From the NCBI RefSeq assembly GCF_029626265.1, contig NZ_JARUBN010000001.1, forward strand, positions 2,232,001 to 2,296,000: a stretch of 64,000 nt of DNA, read 5' to 3'. Origin of the DNA: Micromonospora sp. WMMD1102. Its GTDB lineage: Bacteria > Actinomycetota > Actinomycetes > Mycobacteriales > Micromonosporaceae. The notes beneath the pieces were generated by a model, which saw only the letters and a program-made list of their open reading frames with translations, ran no database searches and was not told the origin of the DNA. This document shows, piece by piece, positions 54,876-63,611 of this stretch. Made by a program: the position numbers and the translations under genes. Position 1 is the stretch's first letter, and every line of letters starts with the position of its first letter.

Positions 54876-57395
54876 GTGGACGTCTCTCCGATCAGCAGGC
54901 GGCGGTTCCTCAGGGTCGCCGGTGGCACCGCCACGGCGGTGGCGGTCAGCCAGCTCGTCGCGGAACTGCCCGAGGCGTACGCGGCGGAGCTGGATCCCGC
55001 CCCGTTCACCCTCGGCGTCGCCTCCGGCGAGCCGCACCACGACAGCGTGGTGCTCTGGACCCGGCTCGCCCCGGACCCGCTGGACGCCGAGGACGGCGGG
55101 ATGCCGGCCGAGCCGGTGCGGGTGCGCTGGGAGGTGGCCCGGGATCCGGGCTTCCGGCAGCCGGTGCGGCACGGCGAGGTGACCGCGCGGCCCGAGTCGG
55201 CCCACTCGGTGCATGTGGTGGTGCCGCACCTGCAACCCGACCGCTGGTACTGGTACAGGTTCCGGGTCGGCGACGTCGTCAGCCGCACCGGGCGTACCCG
55301 GACCCTGCCGGCGCCCGGCGCGAAGGTCGACCACCTGCGGTTCGCCTTCGCCTCCTGCCAGTCCTGGGTCGGCGGCGCCTACCCGGCCTACCGGGACATG
55401 GCCGAGCAGGAACTCGACTTCGTGGTGCACCTCGGCGACTACGTCTACGAGACCACCGACGGCAGCCTGACCGAGTTCCGCCGGCTGCACGCCCTCTACA
55501 AGACCTCGCCGGACCTGCGGGCCGCGCACGCCCGGTTCCCGTTCGTGCTCACCTTCGACGACCATGAGGTGCAGAACAACTACGCCGGCCCGGTCGCCGG
55601 GGCTGCCGGGGACGGGCGGCCGTTCCTGGAGCGCCGGGCGAACGGCTACCAGGCGTACCACGAGCACCTGCCGCTCCGGCCCGAGCAGCGGCCGGACGGG
55701 CCGGACATGCTGCTCTACCGCCGCTTCGACTTCGGCCGGCTGGCCCGGTTCAGCGTGCTCGACACCCGGCAGTACCGCAGCGACCAGGCCCTCGGCGACG
55801 GCCGCAAGGAGCCGACCGGCGAGGTCTTCGACCCGACCCGGACGATGACCGGCCCGGAGCAGGAGCGCTGGCTGCTGGACGGGCTGCGCCGGTCGAGGGC
55901 GCGGTGGAACGTGATCGCCCAGCAGACCGTCATGGCCGCCTTCGACTACGACCTCGGCCCCGGGCGGATCGTCAACCTGGACCAGTGGGACGGCTATCCG
56001 CCGGCCCGGTCCCGGATCCTCGACTTCGTCGCCCGGCACCGGACCTCCAACCCGGTCGTCCTGAGTGGAGACTGGCACACCCACTGGGTCAACGACCTGA
56101 CCACCGACTTCGCCGACCCGCGCGCCCGGACCGTCGCCACCGAGTTCGTCGGCACCTCGATCTCCTCCGGCGCCGGCTGGGACGCCGACGTCCGCGCCGG
56201 GCTGGCCGCCAACCCGCACGTGCGGTTCTACAACGGCAGCTATCGCGGGTACGTAATCTGCGACGTCACCGAGCGACGCTGGCGGGCCGACCTGCGGATC
56301 GTGCTGGACGCCCGGGACGCGGCGTCGCCGGCGTACACGATCGCGGCGTTCGAGGTGCGCGACGGGGTGCCGGGGGCGCGGCGGGTCGACGCCGGGGACG
56401 GGATCGTCGGCCGGGTCAGCGACCAGGTCACCGGTGCCGTCCTGCCGAACGTCGAGGTGACGGTGGTCCGGGCCGACGGCAGCCGGCTGGCGGCCGGCAG
56501 CACCGACCCGGCCGGCGAGGTGCTCGCCTTCGCCCCGCCCGGCGACTACACGGTCAGCGTGAACGGGGTCGGCTACGAACCGGTGACCCGCGACGTGAGC
56601 GTCCGGGCGGGTACGCCGACCCGGCTCGACCTGCGGCTGGCCCGCGCGGCGACCCGGGCAGGCACCGGCCGTACCGTTCCCGGGCCGCAGTCCTCGGCCG
56701 GCGTCGCCGACCTGGTGCTCGGCAACGACCTGGTGGCGCTCGCCGTGTCGGCCGGTACGGACGACCCGCAGCTCGCCGGGGTGACGGTCGGCAAGCCGCT
56801 GGACTTCGCCGCCGTCGGCCACCTCGACCAGCTCGACTGGATCAACCTGCCGTACGCCTCGGCGACCCAGCCGCGCGGCAACAACGCCTGGCAGCAGCGG
56901 ACCGTCCGGTCCACCGCCGTGGAGGTGCTCGCCGGGCCGGTGGCGGCGGTCCGGGCCACCGGGGTCAGTACGGCCGTGCCGGAGATCGCGGTGGTGACGA
57001 CGTACAGTATCCGGCCGGGTGAGCCGTGGGTGAACGCGGAGAGTGTCTTCCGCAACGACGGTGCTGTGCCCCGGACGTTCTGGACCGGTGACGCACTCGA
57101 CCACGACGGTGCCGGGCAGCGCAGCGGGATACCGGGGCACGGCACCGTCACCAGCGAGACCGCCGTCGAATACCTGCCGTCCGCGCCGTGGATCGGGATG
57201 ACCGGCTCGGACCGGCAGACGTACGGGCTCTGTTACGAGCGGGCCGACTTCGTCGGGTACGCCGCGTACAACTGGGTGATGAGCCAGTGGCAGGTGACGC
57301 TGGAACCGGGCGCCACGTTCACGCTGCGGCGCCGGATCGTCGCGCTGGACAACGGCGGCGCGGTCGACCCGTTCGGCGTACTCGGAAATATCTGA
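54876..57395 (+). CDS. phoD: PhoD-like alkaline phosphatase with C-terminal beta domains, Tat-exported
   Basis: The protein has 839 residues. It begins with a twin-arginine signal (SRRRFLRVAGGTATAVAV). A PhoD N-terminal domain follows (PFTLGVASGEPHHDSVVLWT), then the metallophosphatase core: FASCQSW, VVHLGDYVYETTD, FDDHEVQNNYAG, VIAQQTVM and VVLSGDWHTHWVND supply the metal ligands. Residues about 500-590 form a carboxypeptidase-regulatory-like sandwich (GRVSDQVTGAVLPNVEVTVV). The last 240 residues are a further beta-rich domain that I do not recognise and that is not part of classical PhoD (about 500-580 residues). GTG 54876 is the start. It should release phosphate from phosphoesters outside the cell. 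Confidence 0.9.
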   Translation: MDVSPISRRRFLRVAGGTATAVAVSQLVAELPEAYAAELDPAPFTLGVASGEPHHDSVVLWTRLAPDPLDAEDGGMPAEPVRVRWEVARDPGFRQPVRHGEVTARPESAHSVHVVVPHLQPDRWYWYRFRVGDVVSRTGRTRTLPAPGAKVDHLRFAFASCQSWVGGAYPAYRDMAEQELDFVVHLGDYVYETTDGSLTEFRRLHALYKTSPDLRAAHARFPFVLTFDDHEVQNNYAGPVAGAAGDGRPFLERRANGYQAYHEHLPLRPEQRPDGPDMLLYRRFDFGRLARFSVLDTRQYRSDQALGDGRKEPTGEVFDPTRTMTGPEQERWLLDGLRRSRARWNVIAQQTVMAAFDYDLGPGRIVNLDQWDGYPPARSRILDFVARHRTSNPVVLSGDWHTHWVNDLTTDFADPRARTVATEFVGTSISSGAGWDADVRAGLAANPHVRFYNGSYRGYVICDVTERRWRADLRIVLDARDAASPAYTIAAFEVRDGVPGARRVDAGDGIVGRVSDQVTGAVLPNVEVTVVRADGSRLAAGSTDPAGEVLAFAPPGDYTVSVNGVGYEPVTRDVSVRAGTPTRLDLRLARAATRAGTGRTVPGPQSSAGVADLVLGNDLVALAVSAGTDDPQLAGVTVGKPLDFAAVGHLDQLDWINLPYASATQPRGNNAWQQRTVRSTAVEVLAGPVAAVRATGVSTAVPEIAVVTTYSIRPGEPWVNAESVFRNDGAVPRTFWTGDALDHDGAGQRSGIPGHGTVTSETAVEYLPSAPWIGMTGSDRQTYGLCYERADFVGYAAYNWVMSQWQVTLEPGATFTLRRRIVALDNGGAVDPFGVLGNI

Positions 57396-57488
57396 CGCCT
57401 TTTCCGCGACTTCTGTTGTGGATCGTCGATCTGGCGGGAATGAGGGAGACACCTGTCCCGGCATCCGCACAGACCGATGGAGGTCGTC

Positions 57489-59204
57489 GTGGCCAGCACC
57501 AGCGACAGCAGCGACACCGCCCCGGCCAGCAGCGACACCGCCCCGGCCAGCAGCGACACCGCCCCGGCCAGCAGCCCGGCCAGCAGCGATACCGCGCCGG
57601 CCAGCAGCGATACCGCGCCGGCCAGTACCGACGTCGACAAGGCGTTGCTGGGCGGCGGGACCTACCGCAGCCTGGGCGAGCAGCGGCTCTCCCCGGCCGA
57701 GGAACGCTTCGAGCGGGGCCGCCGGACCACCGGCCTCTGGCTCGCCCCGCTCGTCTCGGTGGTCTTCCTGGCCCTGCCACTGGACATGCCCGGCAACCAG
57801 CAGACGCTGGCCGGGATCCTGCTCGGCGTCATCGTGCTCTGGGTCACCGAGCCGGTGCCGATCCCGGTCGGCGGGCTGCTCGGCGTCGCCGCCGTGGTCG
57901 TCCTCGGGGTGGCCCCCGCCGACGACGTACTCGGGCCGTTCGGTTCCTCGACGGTCTTCACCTTCATCGGCGCGTTCATCCTGGCCCAGGCGATGCTCAA
58001 GCACGGGCTGGCCCGGCGGTTCGCGTTCCGGATGCTGTCGCTGCCCGGGGTCGGCCGGACCACCGGCCGGGTGATCGTCACGTTCGGCCTGATCACCGCC
58101 CTGCTCTCCGCCTTCGTCTCGAACACCGCGACGGTGGCGATGCTGCTGCCGACCGCGCTCGGCATCCTCGCGGTGATCGCGAAGCTGTTGCAGGAGCGGG
58201 GCATCGCGGCAGCGGACTTCGACCCGACCCGGCTGCGGGTCGGCGTCGCGCTGATGCTGATGCTCGCCTACGGCGCCAGCGTCGGCGGCCTGCTCACCCC
58301 GGTCGGCAGCCCGCCGAACCTGATCGGCCGGGACCTGATCGCCGAGGCGACCGGGGAGCGGATCTCGTTCGCCGAGTGGATGGCGGTGGCCTTCCCGATC
58401 TGCGCGTTGATGTTCGTCGCCCTCGCCGTGGTGCTGCTGCTGTTGAACAAGCCGGAGATCCGCCGGATCGACGGCGTGGCCGAGTACGTCGCCGCCGAGC
58501 GGGCGAAACTCGGCCGGCTCTCCACCGCCGAGCGGAACACCCTGGTCGCCTTCGCCGTCACGGTGACACTCTGGATCACCCCGGGTGTGGTGGCACTGGT
58601 CTTCGGCAGCGAGTCCCGCCAGTACGAGTGGATCGGCGGGCGGCTCGACGAGGGGATCGTCGCGGTCTTCGGCGCCGCGCTGCTCTTCCTGCTGCCCACC
58701 GAGTGGGGCAGCCGGACCTTCACCCTGAGCTGGTCCGACGCGGCCCGGATCGACTGGGGCACCATCCTGCTCTTCGGCACCGGCATCATCTTCGGCGCGC
58801 TGCTGGAGAGCAGCGGACTGGCCAGGACGATCGGTGACGGCAGCGCCGACCTGTTCGGGCTGGGCAGCGCCGTCGCGATCACCGCGTTCGCGGTGCTGCT
58901 GGCGATCGTCATCTCGGAGACGACAAGCAACACCGCCTCGGCGGCGGTGGTGGTGCCGATCATCATCCCGGTGGCGGTGGCCGCCGGGATCAACCCGTTC
59001 GTGCCCGCCCTGGCCGCCACCTTCGCCGCCTCGTTCGGCTTCATGCTGCCGGTCTCCACCCCGCAGAACGCGATCGTCTACGGCTCCGGCGTCGTACCGA
59101 TCACCCGGATGATCCGCTCCGGCTTCTCCTTCGACATCCTGGGCGCGATCCTGATTATGCTGCTCCTGCCGCTGATGGTCGCGCTCGTCGGGCTCGGTTC
59201 CTGA
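57489..59204 (+). CDS. DASS-family (SLC13-type) anion symporter
   Basis: This is a 571-residue membrane protein from GTG 57489 (GGAGG 5 bases upstream); ATG 57477 is less likely. A Ser/Asp/Thr/Ala/Pro repeat (about 7-45) precedes the first membrane helix. The transporter shows the usual features: LWVTEPVPIPVGGLLGVAAV, FTFIGAFILAQAMLKHGLAR, SAFVSNTATVAMLLPTALG and SVGGLLTPVGSPPNLIGRDL in the first half, SETTSNTASAAVVVPIIIP and SFGFMLPVSTPQNAIVYGSG in the second. The twin SNT motifs bind substrate and Na+ in this family of dicarboxylate/sulfate/phosphate carriers. It lies 93 bases after the PhoD-like gene, so uptake of a released anion is conceivable. Confidence 0.92.
   Translation: MASTSDSSDTAPASSDTAPASSDTAPASSPASSDTAPASSDTAPASTDVDKALLGGGTYRSLGEQRLSPAEERFERGRRTTGLWLAPLVSVVFLALPLDMPGNQQTLAGILLGVIVLWVTEPVPIPVGGLLGVAAVVVLGVAPADDVLGPFGSSTVFTFIGAFILAQAMLKHGLARRFAFRMLSLPGVGRTTGRVIVTFGLITALLSAFVSNTATVAMLLPTALGILAVIAKLLQERGIAAADFDPTRLRVGVALMLMLAYGASVGGLLTPVGSPPNLIGRDLIAEATGERISFAEWMAVAFPICALMFVALAVVLLLLNKPEIRRIDGVAEYVAAERAKLGRLSTAERNTLVAFAVTVTLWITPGVVALVFGSESRQYEWIGGRLDEGIVAVFGAALLFLLPTEWGSRTFTLSWSDAARIDWGTILLFGTGIIFGALLESSGLARTIGDGSADLFGLGSAVAITAFAVLLAIVISETTSNTASAAVVVPIIIPVAVAAGINPFVPALAATFAASFGFMLPVSTPQNAIVYGSGVVPITRMIRSGFSFDILGAILIMLLLPLMVALVGLGS
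57507..57623. repeat. 21-bp tandem repeat in the transporter N-terminus
   Basis: Three identical 21-base units (57507-57569), a 12-base partial unit, then two slightly different 21-base units (57582-57623) encode the heptapeptide S-S-D-T-A-P-A. The frame is kept. The segment is a flexible cytoplasmic tail whose length could vary. Confidence 0.92.
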
Positions 59205-59230
59205 TGACGGATCCGGAAGGGGGTCCGGTC

Positions 59231-59277
59231 GGGTCAGCGGGGCGGCTCGGGTACGGGGGTCAGCGGGGCGGTTCGGG
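59231..59277. repeat. 21-bp duplication spanning the YbaK-gene stop codon
   Basis: Copies at 59231-59251 and 59257-59277 differ by one base, period 26. The second contains the minus-strand TGA at 59260-59262; the first repeats it downstream. Confidence 0.9.
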
Positions 59278-59724
59278 GTCGGTGACGTCGGCGAGCCGGC
59301 CGTCCAGGGCGGCCACCGCCGCGTCGGCGTCCAGCGCCACGGCGATGCCGCGTTCGCCGGTGCCGAGCGTGATGGTGCGGCCCCGCAGCCGTTCGTCCGC
59401 CACCACCGGCCAGGCCGTGCGGGAGCCGAACGGGGTGATGGTGCCGCGCTCGTAGCCGGTCGCCGACTTCGCCTCGTCGGCGTCCGGCAGGGCGAGCCGG
59501 TTGACCCCGAGCAGGGTACGCAGCTTCGGCCAGGAGATCACCCGGTCGCCGGGTACCAGCACGAAGACGAAGTCCTGCGCTCCCCGGCGTACCACGATGG
59601 TCTTCACCACGTCCGGTATCTCGACGCCGATCGCCTCGGCGGCCTCGGCCACGCTGCGCACCGGGCCGTGCCGGAGCACCCGGTGCGGGATGCCGGCCGA
59701 GGCGAGGGCGGTGATCGCGGACAT
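59260..59724 (-). CDS. YbaK/ProX-type aminoacyl-tRNA deacylase
   Basis: The 154-residue protein has the family pattern: ALASAGIPHRVLRHGPVRSV, AEAIGVEIPDVVKTIVVRRG with the conserved Lys of VVKT, FVFVLVPGDRVISWPKLRTL, EAKSATGYERGTITPFG with the substrate-binding GY.xG.I.PFG loop, and ITLGTGERGIAVAL. Such enzymes hydrolyse mischarged tRNA (for example Cys- or Ala-tRNAPro) in trans. It is divergent from the NmrA-like gene. Confidence 0.92.
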   Translation of the reverse strand: MSAITALASAGIPHRVLRHGPVRSVAEAAEAIGVEIPDVVKTIVVRRGAQDFVFVLVPGDRVISWPKLRTLLGVNRLALPDADEAKSATGYERGTITPFGSRTAWPVVADERLRGRTITLGTGERGIAVALDADAAVAALDGRLADVTDPEPPR

Positions 59725-59829
59725 GGCGCCACCGTACCCGCCGGCCGGTCGGCGTCGCCCCCGGTCCACCGCGTCGTGCCGGCCCGAGCGTCCGAGCCAA
59801 TTCCGCCGGTCTGGGGTTGACTGGGTGGC

Positions 59830-60669
59830 ATGAACGACGCACCCGTCCTGGTCCTCGGCGGCACCGGCAAGACCGGCCGCCGGGTCGTCGCGCTGCTGCA
59901 CCGGTACGGAAGTCCGGTACGCGCCGCCTCGCGCTCCGGCCCGACCCGCTTCGACTGGCACGACGAGTCCAGCTGGACACTGGCGCTGGCCGGAGCCGGA
60001 GCGGTCTACCTGGTCGACTCCGGCGGCACGGACGCGGCGGCACAGCTCACCGAGTTCTGTGCCCGGGCCGCGGCCGTTGGGGTCCGCCGGCTGGTGCTGC
60101 TCTCCGCCCGGGACTGGGGAGCCTCCGGCGACCCCGAGCTGCTGGCCGGCGAGCGGGCGGTCGCGCAGGCAGGGCTCGACGCGACGATCCTCCGGCCGAC
60201 CTGGTTCGCGCAGAACTTCAGCGAGTTCCCGGTCCTCTGGCATCCGCTGCGGCGCGGTGAACTGGTGCTGCCGACCGGCGACGGCCTGGTGCCGTTCGTC
60301 GACGTCGACGTCGACGAGGTGGCGGTGGCCGCCCTCACCCGCCCCGGACACGCCGGGCAGATTTACCAGCTCTCCGGTCCGCGACTGCTCAGCTTCGGCG
60401 CGGCGGTCCGCGAGATCGCCGAGGCGACCGGTCGGGACCTGCGCTACCGGGCGGTCTCCCGGGCGGAGTACCTCGCCGGGCTGACCGGGGCGGGCACCGC
60501 GGCGGAGGAGGCGGAGAGCCTGGTCCGGAGCCTCGGCTGGATCGCCGAGGGACGCAACGCGTACCTCTCCGACGGGGTGCGGCAGGTGCTGGGGCGCGAG
60601 CCCCGGGACTTCGCCGACTATGTCCGGGCCACCGCGCCGACCGGGGTCTGGGCCCCCGAGCGGGGCTAG
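59830..60669 (+). CDS. NmrA-like NAD(P)H-binding oxidoreductase
   Basis: The protein has 279 residues. It begins VLVLGGTGKTGRRVVALLHR, the atypical-SDR NADP motif GGTGKTG, followed by VYLVDSGGTDAAAQLTEF, RRLVLLSARDWG, ATILRPTWFAQNFSEFPVLW and FVDVDVDEVAVAALTRPGHA, a pattern close to NmrA/QOR2-type proteins. No classical YxxxK is seen, typical for this subgroup; it may be a redox sensor or reductase. The MDR gene follows 35 bases downstream. Confidence 0.9.
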   Translation: MNDAPVLVLGGTGKTGRRVVALLHRYGSPVRAASRSGPTRFDWHDESSWTLALAGAGAVYLVDSGGTDAAAQLTEFCARAAAVGVRRLVLLSARDWGASGDPELLAGERAVAQAGLDATILRPTWFAQNFSEFPVLWHPLRRGELVLPTGDGLVPFVDVDVDEVAVAALTRPGHAGQIYQLSGPRLLSFGAAVREIAEATGRDLRYRAVSRAEYLAGLTGAGTAAEEAESLVRSLGWIAEGRNAYLSDGVRQVLGREPRDFADYVRATAPTGVWAPERG

Positions 60670-60704
60670 GTGTGCCGACCAGCAGCAGCGAAGGGAGCGA
60701 GTGG

Positions 60705-61778
60705 ATGTCGATCGAAGCCAGCGCCGGCGCGCGCCAGGACGGTGCCGAAACCGGCGGTGCGGGGCTGACCAGCCGGGAGGTCCGGTTGGCGGTCCGGCCG
60801 CACGGCGAACCCGGCCCGGAGAACTTCGAACTGGTCAGCACCACCGTGCCCACGCCGGGACCGGGGCAAATCCTGGTGCGGAACACCTGGATGTCGGTCG
60901 ACCCCTACATGCGGGCGCGGATGGACGACCGGAAGTCGTACATGCCGCCGTTCCGGGTCGGAGCCGCCCTGGACGGTGCCGCGATCGGTGAGGTGGTCGC
61001 CTCGGAGGCCGCGGCGGTACCGGTCGGGGCGACGGTGTCGCACACCCTCGGCTGGCGCGAGTACGCCGTGCTCGACGCCACCGCCGCGACCGTGCTCGAC
61101 ACCTCGGTCGCGCCCGCCGAGGCGTACCTCGGGGTGCTCGGGCTACCCGGGCTGACCGCGTACGTGGCGCTCACCGACACCGCCCCGGTCCGTCCCGGCG
61201 ACGTGGTGTTCGTCTCCGCCGCCGCCGGTGCGGTCGGCTCGCTGGCCGGGCAGTTCGCCCGCCGGCTCGGGGCGGCCCGGGTGATCGGCTCGGCCGGTGG
61301 GCCGGAGAAGGCGCGGCGGCTGGTCGAGGAGTTCGGCTACGACGCCGCGATCGACTACCGGGCCGGTTCGGTCCGCGCGCAGCTGGCGACGGCGGCGCCC
61401 GAGGGAATCGACGTCTACCTGGACAACGTCGGCACCGACCACCTGGCGGCGGCGCTGGACGCGCTGCACATCGGCGGCCGGGTGGCGCTGGTCGGTGCGA
61501 TCAGCCTCTACAACGCGACCGCACCGGTGCCCGGCCCGACGAACCTGGTGCTGGCGCTCACCAAGCGGCTCAGCCTGCGGGGCATGCTGGTGACCGACCA
61601 CCTGGACCGGCTCGCCGACTACCTGCCACTGGCCGCCGGTTGGCTGGCCGACGGCTCGCTGCGCACCGCGAACACGGTCCGGGAGGGGATCGAGGCGGCT
61701 CCGGGCGCCTTCCTGGAGATGCTCCGGGGTGGCAACGTCGGAAAGATGCTCGTCCGGCTCGCCGCCGACGCCGATTAG
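60705..61778 (+). CDS. NADP-dependent MDR oxidoreductase (CurA / leukotriene B4 12-hydroxydehydrogenase type)
   Basis: The protein has 357 residues. Key stretches are VRNTWMSVDPYMRARMDDRK, LGLPGLTAYVALTDTAPVRP, VFVSAAAGAVGSLAGQFARR (the AAAGAVG NADP loop), IDVYLDNVGTDHLAAALDAL and a late GMLVTDH. This is the zinc-independent medium-chain reductase family that reduces alpha,beta-unsaturated ketones. ATG 60705 is preferred to 60672 because GGGAG lies 8 bases upstream. Probably co-transcribed with the NmrA-like gene. Confidence 0.92.
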   Translation: MSIEASAGARQDGAETGGAGLTSREVRLAVRPHGEPGPENFELVSTTVPTPGPGQILVRNTWMSVDPYMRARMDDRKSYMPPFRVGAALDGAAIGEVVASEAAAVPVGATVSHTLGWREYAVLDATAATVLDTSVAPAEAYLGVLGLPGLTAYVALTDTAPVRPGDVVFVSAAAGAVGSLAGQFARRLGAARVIGSAGGPEKARRLVEEFGYDAAIDYRAGSVRAQLATAAPEGIDVYLDNVGTDHLAAALDALHIGGRVALVGAISLYNATAPVPGPTNLVLALTKRLSLRGMLVTDHLDRLADYLPLAAGWLADGSLRTANTVREGIEAAPGAFLEMLRGGNVGKMLVRLAADAD

Positions 61779-61890
61779 CGGACGAGGACCGGGGCACCAG
61801 GCCGGAAACAGATCGGCAATCTTCTCCGTTTCGTCGCGGAAACACACTCCTTACAGACTCGGCGTCCCACGGGTCCTGTGAGGAGACGGT

Positions 61891-63492
61891 ATGAACCAGC
61901 ACGACCAGTCCTCGGTCAGCCGCCGGGGCTTTCTCCGGGCGGTCGGGGTCAGCGGCGGGGCGGGCGCGATGCTCGCCACGATGGGCGCGCTCGGGCTCGC
62001 CCCGACCGCCGTGTCGGCGGCACCGCCGTTCCGGGCACCGAACCGGTCCGACTTCCACCTGACCGGCCGCTCAGGCGCCCGGGTGGTGGTGCTCGGCGGC
62101 GGCGTCGCCGGCCTGGCCGTCGCCTACGAGCTGGGCAAGGCCGGGTACGACTGCACGGTGCTGGAGGCGCGCTCCCGCCCCGGCGGCCGGAACCTGACCA
62201 TCCGGGGCGGCGACGTGGAAACCGACCTCGACGGGCAGACCCAGCGGGCCGGCTTCTCCGACGGCGTCTACTTCAACGCCGGGCCGGGCCGGATCGCGCA
62301 GTGGATGGTCACCATGGACTACTGCCGCGAACTGGGCGTACCGGTGGAGGTCTTTACGAACGCCAACGCGGACGCCTGGATCTACAACGCCTCGGCCGGG
62401 ATGACCGCCCCGGTCCGTTACCGCACCGCCCGGGCCGACGTCTACGGCTACGTCTCCGAACTGCTGGCCAAGGCGACCGACCAGGGGGCGCTGGACGACC
62501 GGCTGACCGCCGAGGACAAGCAGCGGCTGCTCTCCTTCCTACAGAGCTTCGGCGCGATCGGCGGGCGTACCGACGGATGGGCGTACACCGGCACCGGCCG
62601 GCGGGGGTACGCCAGTTATCCCGGGGCGGGCAACGACAGTGGCACACCGCTGGGCGCCCCGCCGCCGCTGGCGGATGTCTTCGCCAGCAACGTCGGCCGG
62701 TACTTCGCCTTCGAGATGGGCTACGACCAGGCGATGTTGATGTTCCAGCCGGTGGGCGGGATGGACCAGATCCCCCGGGCCCTGGCGAAGGCGGTCGGCA
62801 TGCACCGGATCCAGCTCGGCGCCGAGGTGACCGGGGTGACCGACCGGGGTGGCCGGGTCGAGGTGACCTACCGCAAGGGTGGCCGGGAACGCCTGCTCCG
62901 GGCCGACTTCTGCGTGGCGACGCTGCCGCCGCAGCTGATGGCCCGGGTGCCGCACAACCTCGGCACCGACGTGACGGCGGCGCTCGGCGGCTTCCCGGCC
63001 GCCGCGTCCGGCAAGATCGGGCTGGAGTACCGCAGCCGGTGGTGGGAGTCGGACCAGCGCATCTACGGCGGCATCACCGAGACCGACCTGGACCTGGCGC
63101 ACATCTGGTACCCGTCGTACGGCTTCCACGGCCGGCGGGGCCTGATCGTCGGCTACTACAACACCGGGGCGAACGCGCGGGCGTACAGTGCGCTGACTCC
63201 GGCGCAACGGCAGGAGCGGGCGGTCATGCAGGGGGTGAAGATCCACGGCGAGAAGTACCGCTCGGAGCTGGCCACGGCGTACTCGCACGCCTGGGACCGG
63301 ACCCGCTTCCTGGAGGGTGCCTGGACGTCGCCGCCGCACGGCACCGCCGGCTACGACCTGCTGCTCCGCCCGGCCGGCCGGGTCTACTTCGCCGGTGACT
63401 GGCTCAGCCACGAGGTGGCCTGGCAGCACGGATCGTTCGTCTCGGCCCGCTCGGCGGTCACCGCGCTGCACCAGCGGGTGATGACGTCCTGA
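61891..63492 (+). CDS. Tat-exported flavin monoamine oxidase (amine/L-amino-acid oxidase family)
   Basis: The protein has 533 residues. It starts with a twin-arginine signal (SRRGFLRAVGVSGGAGAM). The FAD Rossmann motif follows (VVVLGGGVAGLAVAYELGKA, then TVLEARSRPGGRNLTIRGG), and the C-terminal FAD block VYFAGDWLSHEVAWQHGSFV is intact. Between them are FNAGPGRIAQWMV and a helical insertion typical of monoamine and L-amino-acid oxidases. GAGGAG precedes the ATG by 6 bases. Substrate unknown; the products would be an imine or aldehyde, ammonia and H2O2 outside the membrane. Confidence 0.92.
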   Translation: MNQHDQSSVSRRGFLRAVGVSGGAGAMLATMGALGLAPTAVSAAPPFRAPNRSDFHLTGRSGARVVVLGGGVAGLAVAYELGKAGYDCTVLEARSRPGGRNLTIRGGDVETDLDGQTQRAGFSDGVYFNAGPGRIAQWMVTMDYCRELGVPVEVFTNANADAWIYNASAGMTAPVRYRTARADVYGYVSELLAKATDQGALDDRLTAEDKQRLLSFLQSFGAIGGRTDGWAYTGTGRRGYASYPGAGNDSGTPLGAPPPLADVFASNVGRYFAFEMGYDQAMLMFQPVGGMDQIPRALAKAVGMHRIQLGAEVTGVTDRGGRVEVTYRKGGRERLLRADFCVATLPPQLMARVPHNLGTDVTAALGGFPAAASGKIGLEYRSRWWESDQRIYGGITETDLDLAHIWYPSYGFHGRRGLIVGYYNTGANARAYSALTPAQRQERAVMQGVKIHGEKYRSELATAYSHAWDRTRFLEGAWTSPPHGTAGYDLLLRPAGRVYFAGDWLSHEVAWQHGSFVSARSAVTALHQRVMTS

Positions 63493-63494
63493 GA

Positions 63495-63525
63495 CCGCCG
63501 TTACCGGACCAGCGGGTGACGGCGG
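63495..63525 (+). terminator. Hairpin after the amine oxidase gene
   Basis: CCGCCGTTA (63495-63503) pairs with TGACGGCGG (63517-63525; 8 of 9 pairs) around a 13-base loop, 2 bases beyond the stop. Related sequence recurs at about 63530-63560, so the spacer is repetitive. Confidence 0.45.
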
Positions 63526-63611
63526 CCCGGGACCGCCCTTCCCGGACCACCTGACGGCCGCGGGCCGAGGTCCCCGGCCCGGCTGCACCGGGAGTGTTCC
63601 GGGCGGCGGAT

